From: a virus
DNA length: 20,839 bases
Reading direction: 5' to 3' (one strand)
IMG/VR virus record: IMGVR_UViG_3300032893_000302
Span: 1 to 20,839 of that record
The translations under genes were made by a program, and so were the position numbers. Below the pieces are notes generated by a model. The model did no database searches. It saw only the letters and a list, made by a program, of their open reading frames with translations, and was not told where the DNA came from. Positions within the stretch are counted from its first letter, which is position 1. The number at the start of each line of letters is the position of its first letter. Below, piece after piece: positions 14,643 to 20,839 of the stretch.

Positions 14643-15389
14643 ATGCCGTTCATTGCGCTCGCCGTCGCCGTCGGGCTGGGCGGCATCGCCTCCGGCGCCG
14701 GGGCGGCCATAGCTGGCGGCCAAGAGGCCAGCGCCGCCAAGAACGCCACCCAGGCCCAGCTGCAGATGTACAACGAGACGGTGGCGCGCGAGCAGCCGTT
14801 CGTCTCGGCGGGCACGAACGCGCTCGCGGCGCTGCAAGGCGGTCTGGGCCTGGGCCCGGCGACGGCGGGCGGCCCGGCGGCCGGCAGCTTGGTCGCGCCG
14901 TTCAACCCCGCCAACCTCGCCCAGACGCCGGGCTATCAGTTCCAGCTGCAGCAAGGCGAGCAGGCGCTGCAGGACGCGGCCAGCGCCACCGGCGGCGTCG
15001 GCGGCGGAAACGCGCTGAAGGCGCTCACCCAGTTCGGGCAGGGCTTGGCGGGGACCACCTACCAGCAGCAGCTGCAGGACTACCTGGCGCAGCAGTCGCA
15101 GATTTACAACGAGCTCTCCGGCGTCTCCACCACCGGCGCCAACGCGGCGGCCAACCTGGGTTCGATCGGCACGACAGTCGCCGGCCAGATCGGCAGCAAC
15201 ATCCTCGGCGCCGGCAATGCCGCGGCGGCGACCACGGCGGGAATCACCAACTCGCTCACCGGCGGGCTGAACACACTGTCGTCCAACTACCTGCTGGCCC
15301 AACTTCTTCAAGGCGGCGGGTTCGGCGCCGCCGGGGGGGCCGCGGCGGGCACGGCTGGCCTGGGCGACGTCGGCGCTGCGTTCGGGTGA
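14643..15389 (+). CDS. P22 gp7-like DNA ejection protein (248 aa)
   Basis: A strong AGGAGG (14632-14637) serves ATG 14643. The N-terminus is hydrophobic and Gly/Ala-rich (FIALAVAVGLGGIASGAGAA), like a membrane-active or signal-like stretch. The centre carries the gp7 pattern TPGYQFQLQQGEQALQDAAS followed by GGNALKALTQFGQGLAG. The end is Ala/Gly/Leu-rich (LLAQLLQGGGFGAAGGAAA). Length is close to P22 gp7 (about 229). gp7-type proteins are packaged in the virion and released with the DNA to help it cross the envelope. Position between the tail module and two larger ejection-type genes matches P22 gp7-gp20-gp16. Confidence 0.82.
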   Translation: MPFIALAVAVGLGGIASGAGAAIAGGQEASAAKNATQAQLQMYNETVAREQPFVSAGTNALAALQGGLGLGPATAGGPAAGSLVAPFNPANLAQTPGYQFQLQQGEQALQDAASATGGVGGGNALKALTQFGQGLAGTTYQQQLQDYLAQQSQIYNELSGVSTTGANAAANLGSIGTTVAGQIGSNILGAGNAAAATTAGITNSLTGGLNTLSSNYLLAQLLQGGGFGAAGGAAAGTAGLGDVGAAFG

Positions 15390-15392
15390 ACC

Positions 15393-16802
15393 ATGGCCCT
15401 GGACCCTTCGATCATCCTGGACATCAACCCGCAGCCGATCGATCCCAACACCTACGCGAAGGTGTTCCAGCAGGCCGCACAGCTGCGGGAGATCCGTGAT
15501 CAGCAGCAGTCCCAGAACATGCTGCGCGCGCTGGCGCAGCAGCCTGGCAACATCGACCCGAAGACGGGCTCGTTCACGCCCAACGCGTTGGCGCAGATCA
15601 CCAAGGTCAATCCGCAGCTGGGGATGAAGCTCGGCGAGCAGGCCGTGCAGGCGGAGAACGTCGCGGCCGAAGCCGAGATGCACAAGTCGCAGGCGTTTGC
15701 GGACAAGATGAAGGCTTCGCACGAGGTGGCGTCCGAGGCGGTGGACACCTACGACGCGGCCCTGGCCGGCGGCGCATCGCCCGACGCCGCGCGCATGCAG
15801 GCGCAGGACGTGCTGACCAAGGGTGTCGACAAGCTGCGCAAGTCCGGCATGTTCTCTGACGCCGAGCTCGCCCAAGCCCAGACGGAGTTCGATCCGGTGC
15901 GGACGCGCGCCAACGCCGGCAAGACGGCCGAGTGGCTCGACCGGGTGGAGCAGGCCAAGAAGGACGCGCTGGCCGAGAAGAAGGCCGAGGAGACCGAGCG
16001 CCACCAGCGGGAGGTCGAAGCGCGCGAGGAGCGCCATGAACGCGTCCAGGAGGGCTTGGAGGGCGCTCGCCTCAAGCTCGAGGAGCGGAAAGAGGCCCGC
16101 GAGGAGCGCGCGGCGAGCGACAAGCCCAACTTGTCGCCGCTGGCGATCGAAGGGGCCGCCGAGCAACTCCTGGCCGGCGATCGGTCGGTGCTGCAGAACT
16201 TCGGCCGCGGCAAGCAGGGCGCCGCCGACCTGGCCGCCGTGCGCAATCGGACCTTCGAGCTCGCCGCCGAGCGAGGCCTGAAGGGCGCCGACCTCGCCAA
16301 CATCGACGCCGCGTTCAGGGGTCAGGTGGCCGGCGAGCAAGCGCTGGGCCGGCGCGGCTCGCAGCTCGAGCAGGCCGGCAGCGCGCTCGAGGGCATGATC
16401 GGGCTGTCGAAGGAAGCCTACTCCAAGCTCCCGCGCGGCCAGTTCGTGCCGTTCAACAAGCTGCGCGCGATGGTCGACCACAACCTGTCGAGCCCCGAGC
16501 AGGCCGCGGCGTTCCAGTACGACGAGGCGGTGGTGAACGCCTGGGCCAAGAGCATCAACCCGAGCGGCGGCCTGACGGTATCGGACGTCAAGCGCGGCGA
16601 GGAAATGCTGAGCAAGGTCACCAGCGTCGAGGCCCACAACGCGGTGCTCGATGCGATGCTCAAGGAAGTGGCCAAGGAGCGCGGCGCCAACGTGTCGGCC
16701 CGCGCCAACCTGCGCGACCAGGGTGAGAAGGGTCCCGCGCCGCCGCCGGGGAAGAAGCTCCGCTACAACCCGAAAACGGGTGAGCTGGACGAAATCAAAT
16801 GA
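15393..16802 (+). CDS. Ejection protein, P22 gp20-like by position and length (469 aa)
   Basis: The length is 469 residues, close to P22 gp20 (about 471), and the gene sits between gp7-like and gp16-like genes. The N-terminal half is helical, with QQAAQLREIRDQQQSQNMLR. A long charged coiled coil follows at about residues 190-245 (AKKDALAEKKAEETERHQRE and onward). The C-terminal part includes FVPFNKLRAMVDHNLSSPEQ and ends in a proline-rich, basic tail. No enzymatic motif is visible. Ejection proteins diverge beyond easy recognition, so the assignment relies mainly on context. The stop overlaps the next ATG by four bases. Confidence 0.68.
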   Translation: MALDPSIILDINPQPIDPNTYAKVFQQAAQLREIRDQQQSQNMLRALAQQPGNIDPKTGSFTPNALAQITKVNPQLGMKLGEQAVQAENVAAEAEMHKSQAFADKMKASHEVASEAVDTYDAALAGGASPDAARMQAQDVLTKGVDKLRKSGMFSDAELAQAQTEFDPVRTRANAGKTAEWLDRVEQAKKDALAEKKAEETERHQREVEAREERHERVQEGLEGARLKLEERKEAREERAASDKPNLSPLAIEGAAEQLLAGDRSVLQNFGRGKQGAADLAAVRNRTFELAAERGLKGADLANIDAAFRGQVAGEQALGRRGSQLEQAGSALEGMIGLSKEAYSKLPRGQFVPFNKLRAMVDHNLSSPEQAAAFQYDEAVVNAWAKSINPSGGLTVSDVKRGEEMLSKVTSVEAHNAVLDAMLKEVAKERGANVSARANLRDQGEKGPAPPPGKKLRYNPKTGELDEIK

Positions 16803-18673
16803 CCATCGAAGTCGAAGGCCCGGACGGTCACACGGTGGAGTTCCCCGACGGCACGCCGACGGCGACGATCAAGGCGGCCATGGCCAAGCACTTCGGGGGG
16901 CCTAAGACTGCCGCGGCGCCCAAGGATCCGCATGACGAGGAGATCGAGCGCCAGCGGCAGATGATCCTGCAGTCGCAGGCCGAGCGCGAGCACCCGCTGG
17001 AAGCCTACGGCGAGACGGTCAAGGGCGCGGTCGACGCGGTGGTGGGGGACGTCAAGCGCCAGTTCACCGTACCCAAGAACTTGGGGGAGCTCGCCGAGCG
17101 TGCCTTCGATGCGACCAATCCGACGCATGCGGTGGCGGATGCGCTCAGCGCGGTCACGGCCCCGTTCATCGGCGGCCCGGGCGCGGTGGTTGAGCGCGCC
17201 ACGCGCTACAAGATGACGCCCGACCAGGTCGAACGCTTGGCCAAGACGCGCGCGGCGCTGCCGCCTGCCCTGCGCGACGTGGTCGCCCCGATCCCCAAGG
17301 GCTTGGATCCGACCGAGGCGCTGGCGGTGCTGGGCCCGGAGATGGGCGCTGGCGAGCAGGCGGCGTACCGCGCCAAGATGCTGGGCGGGGCGGGAACCGC
17401 CGCCAAAGCCGCTCCGGAGACCGCTGGGGCCGCTCGCGAGGCCGCGGCGGCTGCGGGCAAGCCGCAGGGGCGGACCAAGCCCACGGCCCCCGCGTTACCC
17501 GCGGGGACGCCTGCTGAGCGCTACCGCGCCCGCGTCGATCGCCTCACCAAGGAGGGCGTCGAGCTCACGCCGGGCCAGATCAAGGGCGGCGAGGCCCGCC
17601 GGCAGGAGGAGGCGCACAAGTCGCACCCGCTCTGGGGCAAGGCGGTGCGCGAGGCCGAGAACAAGTCCATCGTCTCGTTCAACCGCGCCACCTACGACAA
17701 GGTGCTGGCGCCGCTCGGCGAGAAGGTGGCCGCCAAGGAGCTGCCCGACGACATGATCGGGCGGGAGGGGATCGACCTGGTGGGCAAGCGCATCGGCGCG
17801 GCGTACGAACGGATCCTGCCCAAGATGCGGGCCAAGCCCGACCACCAGCTGGTCGAAGACCTGTCCGAGATCAAGGAAGACGGCGGCCTGCTGGGGCCCT
17901 ACGAAAGCACACTGAACCACATCATCGACCAGCGGATCGTCAAGCGCATGCAGGCTGGCGAACTCGACGGCCGCGAGGTCAAGCGGCTCGAGAGCGAACT
18001 CAGCTACTTGGCACGGCAGTACGGGTCGTCGCAGGACGGTGCTCAGAAGCTGCTGGCCGACCATATCGAGCGCGTGCAGAGCGCCCTGCATGACAACATG
18101 GAGCGCCACTCAGATCCGGCCGTGCGGGAGCAGCTGAAGAAGACCAACCAGGCATGGGCCGGGTATGTGCGCCTGCGCGGCGCCGCTGCCAACCGCGCCT
18201 CGTCCGGCGGGGTGTTCACCGTGGGCGACCTGCTCTCGGCGATCAAGCGCGAGGACAAGAGCCCCGGGAAAGGCTCGTTCGCGCGCGGCGATGCGATGCT
18301 GCAGGACCTGGCCGAGGATGCGAACGCGGTCATCCCCAACCGACTGCCCGACAGCGGCACGCCCGAGCGCCTCGCCCGCAACCGCATGGCGGGCGGTGTG
18401 GGCGCTAGCGTCGGCGGGGCCATCGGCGGCATCCCGGGCGCCGCAGCGGGGTGGGCGGCCGGCGAGGCGGTCAACGCCGCGGTGCCTCCGCTGACCAACC
18501 GCCTCGCGGCCATGGCGATCCGCGAGCGCCGCGCCGCCGCGCTGCAGCCCGGCTCGTCCCGGAACTACCTGAAGGGCGCCACCCAGCGCGTCGCCCGCGC
18601 GGCGCAGGCCGGCGCGATCACTTCGGCGATCACCGCCGAGCAACGCCGGAACCAGGAAAAGCCCCAGCAATGA
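16799..18673 (+). CDS. Ejection protein, P22 gp16-like by position and length (624 aa)
   Basis: The first residues (MTIEVEGPDGHTVEFPDGTP, then IKAAMAKHFGG) form the small 'VEFPDGTPxxxIKAAM' module found at the start of many large phage internal virion proteins. The central part is helical and rich in Arg/Lys/Glu (residues about 230-450), with RYRARVDRLTKEGVELTPGQ. Near the end a Gly/Ala segment (GGVGASVGGAIGGIPGAAAG) has the regular small-residue spacing of a glycine zipper and could insert in a membrane. The length, 624 residues, is near P22 gp16 (about 609). No lysozyme or transglycosylase catalytic motif was seen. It probably enters the cell with the genome. ATGA overlap at each end suggests coupled translation. 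Confidence 0.7.
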   Translation: MTIEVEGPDGHTVEFPDGTPTATIKAAMAKHFGGPKTAAAPKDPHDEEIERQRQMILQSQAEREHPLEAYGETVKGAVDAVVGDVKRQFTVPKNLGELAERAFDATNPTHAVADALSAVTAPFIGGPGAVVERATRYKMTPDQVERLAKTRAALPPALRDVVAPIPKGLDPTEALAVLGPEMGAGEQAAYRAKMLGGAGTAAKAAPETAGAAREAAAAAGKPQGRTKPTAPALPAGTPAERYRARVDRLTKEGVELTPGQIKGGEARRQEEAHKSHPLWGKAVREAENKSIVSFNRATYDKVLAPLGEKVAAKELPDDMIGREGIDLVGKRIGAAYERILPKMRAKPDHQLVEDLSEIKEDGGLLGPYESTLNHIIDQRIVKRMQAGELDGREVKRLESELSYLARQYGSSQDGAQKLLADHIERVQSALHDNMERHSDPAVREQLKKTNQAWAGYVRLRGAAANRASSGGVFTVGDLLSAIKREDKSPGKGSFARGDAMLQDLAEDANAVIPNRLPDSGTPERLARNRMAGGVGASVGGAIGGIPGAAAGWAAGEAVNAAVPPLTNRLAAMAIRERRAAALQPGSSRNYLKGATQRVARAAQAGAITSAITAEQRRNQEKPQQ

Positions 18674-20839
18674 GGGTGCTGATCATCGACTGCGAGCTGA
18701 TGGGCCTGGACTTCGCCCAGCGCTGCGTCGAGGACGGCCACGAGGTGCGCTGGTTCCTCAACCCTTCGACCGGCAAGGAGGGTGTGGGGTTCGACGGCGT
18801 CAAGCGCGTCCCCGATTGGCGCGAGCACATGAAGTGGGCCAAGGACGGCCTGATCGTGCTCACCGGCAACGCCAAGTACCTGCGCGAGCTCGAGGGCTAC
18901 CGCCGCATGGGCTTTCCGGTGTTCGGACCGTCGGTGGCCAGCGCCAAGCTCGAAATCGACCGGGCGGCCGGCATGCAAGCGATGCAGGAGGTCGGGATTG
19001 AGATTCCGCCCTACAAGCAGTTCGCTTCCCTGAAGGCCGCCGAGACCTTCGCCCGCAAGAGCGACCAGGCGTGGGTGTTCAAGACCATGGGCGACGAGGA
19101 GGACAAGTCGCTGTCCTACGTCTCCTCGGACCCCGCCGACCTGGTCGGCTGGCTGCAGCGCCAGCAGGCGCGCGGGCTGACGCTCAAAGGCCCCTGCATG
19201 CTGCAGGAGAAGATCGACATGGTGGCCGAGTTCGGGGTGTCCGGCTGGGTGGGGCCGGCGGGCTTCCTGGCCGACAAGTGGCAGCTGTGTTTCGAGCACA
19301 AGAAGCTGATGGCCGGGGACAAGGGCCCGAACTGCTTCACGCCTGATTCGGAGGTGCTGACGCGGACTGGCTGGAAGGCCTGGCCTGAGGTCACCATGGA
19401 CGACGACATTTGCACGCTAAAAGACGGTCAGATTGAGTACGAGAAGCCTAAGCGGGTGGTCGTCGGCGACTTCGACGGCGAGTTGATCGGGTGGCAGACG
19501 CCGTACTTGGACATTCTGGTCACACCCGGTCACAACATGTACGTGCAAGATGATCACTACCGCCAGCCGTTTTGGTTCGAGCCCGCGCACGAGACGCTGG
19601 GCCGACGCCGCACAGTTTTGCGAGCCGGCGGAGTTTGGCGGGGCGACCCGTCCCCGATTGCTGGCGAGCTCGAGCATGCGGCCCTCCTGGGCATTTATCT
19701 CGCCGACGGCAGCACTCACCGAGGTGAGGTAGTTTTTGGTAATCTGCCGGATCACAAGATCGCCGAATTTTCCCAGATCGTGGATTTGGCCGGATATGGT
19801 TTCAGGCTCCGCGGGAGAGATCTGGTTATCGGAGCGCCGTCGCTGGCCGAGTATTTCCGCGCCTTCGGTAAATCGCACGAGAAATTCGTGCCGAGCCAGA
19901 TGAAGGACGCCGAACCCAGTGTGATCAAAGCGTTCCTGGATGCCTACGCGTTAGGAGACGGAACCCGACGCCAAGGGAATCTCACGATCAGCACCAGCAG
20001 CCGCCGAATGGCGGACGACCTCCAAGAGCTCGCCCTGAAGGTCGGATGGGCTGCCAATGTCCGCGTCCGCGATCGACGTGGGGAGGCCCACCAGATCGGC
20101 GGCTACACCTGCGTTACCAACCACATCGGCTATGAGGTTGGGATTTCCAAGGACCGCCTGAAGGCCGAAATCTCGCCGGACTGCGCCTATCGGGATCGCT
20201 ATGCCGGCAAGGTCTACTGCGTCACGGTCTCGTCTCACGTCATATACGTCCGCCGCAACGGGAAGGCGTGCTGGATTGGACAGACTGGAGAGATGGGAAC
20301 GGTCTGCCAGTACGTGGAAGACGATCCGATCGTCGACGCGGCGCTGAAGCCCATGGAGCTCGCGTTGATCAAGGCGGCCCACCGCGGCGACTTCGCGGTG
20401 AACTGCGGGATCGACCGAAAGGGCCGCGCCTGGCCGTTCGAGTTCACCTGCCGGCTCGGCTGGCCGGCGTTCTTCATCCAGGTCGCCAGCCACAAGGGCG
20501 ACGTGGCGCAGTGGATGCGCGACCTGCTGGATGGCAAGGACACGCTCAAGGTGCGGCGCGATGTCGCGATCGGGGTGGTGCTGGCCCAGCCGCGGTTCCC
20601 CTACGGCGATTCCAGGCCCGAGATGGTGGAGGGCAACCCCATCGGCGGGATCGAAGGCGTCTGGTCGCAGGCGCATCCGGCGCAGATGATGCGAGGGGTG
20701 GGCCCGGTGATGGGCGGCGGCCGGGTGGTCGACGCGCCGACCTACCAGACGGCCGGCGAGATCGTCGCGGTGATGACTGGCCTCGGCGCGACCGTCGAAG
20801 ACGCGCGCAAGGACGTGTACGGCGCGGTCGACGAGGTCA
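18670..20839 (+). CDS. PurD-like ATP-grasp ligase interrupted by an intein (partial at the right edge)
   Basis: The frame is open from ATG 18670 (overlapping the previous TGA) to the window end. Without the intein the residues follow glycinamide ribonucleotide synthetase (PurD): FGPSVASAKLEIDRAAGMQA (residues 85-104), VFK (137-138 area), FEHKKLMAGDKGPN (208-221) joined to TGEMGT, EFTCRLGWPAF (591-601), and GVVLAQPRFPY with a C-terminal LGATVEDARKDVYGAVDEV like the PurD C-domain. PurD normally joins glycine to phosphoribosylamine using ATP. Here the N-terminal GG-REHA motif is missing (MRVLIIDCELMGLDFAQRCV), the Gly-rich ATP loop is altered, and the RFGDPE signature reads RLGWPA. The spliced product would exceed 400 residues, near PurD's ~430. 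Function is PurD-like but the substrate is uncertain. Confidence 0.83.
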   Translation, partial: MRVLIIDCELMGLDFAQRCVEDGHEVRWFLNPSTGKEGVGFDGVKRVPDWREHMKWAKDGLIVLTGNAKYLRELEGYRRMGFPVFGPSVASAKLEIDRAAGMQAMQEVGIEIPPYKQFASLKAAETFARKSDQAWVFKTMGDEEDKSLSYVSSDPADLVGWLQRQQARGLTLKGPCMLQEKIDMVAEFGVSGWVGPAGFLADKWQLCFEHKKLMAGDKGPNCFTPDSEVLTRTGWKAWPEVTMDDDICTLKDGQIEYEKPKRVVVGDFDGELIGWQTPYLDILVTPGHNMYVQDDHYRQPFWFEPAHETLGRRRTVLRAGGVWRGDPSPIAGELEHAALLGIYLADGSTHRGEVVFGNLPDHKIAEFSQIVDLAGYGFRLRGRDLVIGAPSLAEYFRAFGKSHEKFVPSQMKDAEPSVIKAFLDAYALGDGTRRQGNLTISTSSRRMADDLQELALKVGWAANVRVRDRRGEAHQIGGYTCVTNHIGYEVGISKDRLKAEISPDCAYRDRYAGKVYCVTVSSHVIYVRRNGKACWIGQTGEMGTVCQYVEDDPIVDAALKPMELALIKAAHRGDFAVNCGIDRKGRAWPFEFTCRLGWPAFFIQVASHKGDVAQWMRDLLDGKDTLKVRRDVAIGVVLAQPRFPYGDSRPEMVEGNPIGGIEGVWSQAHPAQMMRGVGPVMGGGRVVDAPTYQTAGEIVAVMTGLGATVEDARKDVYGAVDEV
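19333..20283 (+). mobile_element. Intein with LAGLIDADG-type homing endonuclease (317 aa)
   Basis: The intein begins at Cys222 (TGC 19333) in CFTPDSEVLTRTGWKAW, a standard N-terminal block A. Block B is ILVTPGHNMYV with Thr285 and His288. Two endonuclease motifs follow: LLGIYLADG (residues 339-347, Asp346) and FLDAYALGDG (422-431, Asp430). The C-terminal block reads AGKVYCVTVSSHVIYVRRNG, then KACWIGQ, and the next extein residue is Thr539. The last residue is Gln, not Asn, and the penultimate residue is Gly, not His. Removing it joins GDKGPN to TGEMGT, restoring the PurD loop GPNTGGMG. Both acidic motif residues are present, so the endonuclease may be active. Splicing itself is predicted. Confidence 0.92.

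Overview
This GC-rich window is coded entirely on the + strand and is a tailed-phage (or prophage) virion module of the short-tailed P22 type. In order it carries a DNA-packaging terminase, P22-type portal, scaffold, coat protein, gp4-like and gp10-like head-to-tail proteins, a tail collar fibre and three ejection-type proteins. Orders and protein lengths follow the P22 late operon closely. No integrase, repressor, tRNA, lysis or replication gene is visible, so free phage and prophage cannot be told apart here. The high GC suggests a GC-rich proteobacterial host; this is inference only.

Layout. Positions 1-732 hold a clipped gene, two 51-residue genes and a small-terminase-like protein with an AT-hook. 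The large terminase (686-2017) starts at a GTG inside the previous gene. Positions 2020-4066 hold a tightly packed run of nine small genes, many with stop-start overlaps, including one clear GroES-like co-chaperonin (3321-3617). Positions 4066-8432 encode portal, scaffold and coat. Positions 8436-11213 hold accessory genes: a conserved 59-residue protein, a protein with three tandem beta-rich repeats, a glycosyltransferase-like protein with an Asp-Asp-Asp motif, and a 211-residue protein ending in an AT-hook-like tail. Positions 11217-14079 encode the gp4-like and gp10-like proteins and a collar fibre with four His-X-His pairs. Positions 14076-14633 encode a small sulfotransferase-like P-loop protein. 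Positions 14643-18673 encode three ejection-type proteins.

The most striking feature is the last gene (18670 to the right edge). It is a phage PurD-like ATP-grasp ligase (glycinamide ribonucleotide synthetase family) split by a 317-residue intein (19333-20283). The intein lies exactly inside the conserved GPN/TG-MG loop, has both LAGLIDADG-type acidic motifs, and ends in Gln rather than the usual Asn, followed by Thr. The ligase lacks several hallmark PurD residues, so it may act on a different substrate.

The genes probably work as one rightward late operon: package DNA, assemble the procapsid, close the portal, and load ejection proteins. The co-chaperonin may help fold the coat. The glycosyltransferase, sulfotransferase and ATP-grasp ligase are candidate tailoring enzymes for virion, host surface or nucleotide chemistry.
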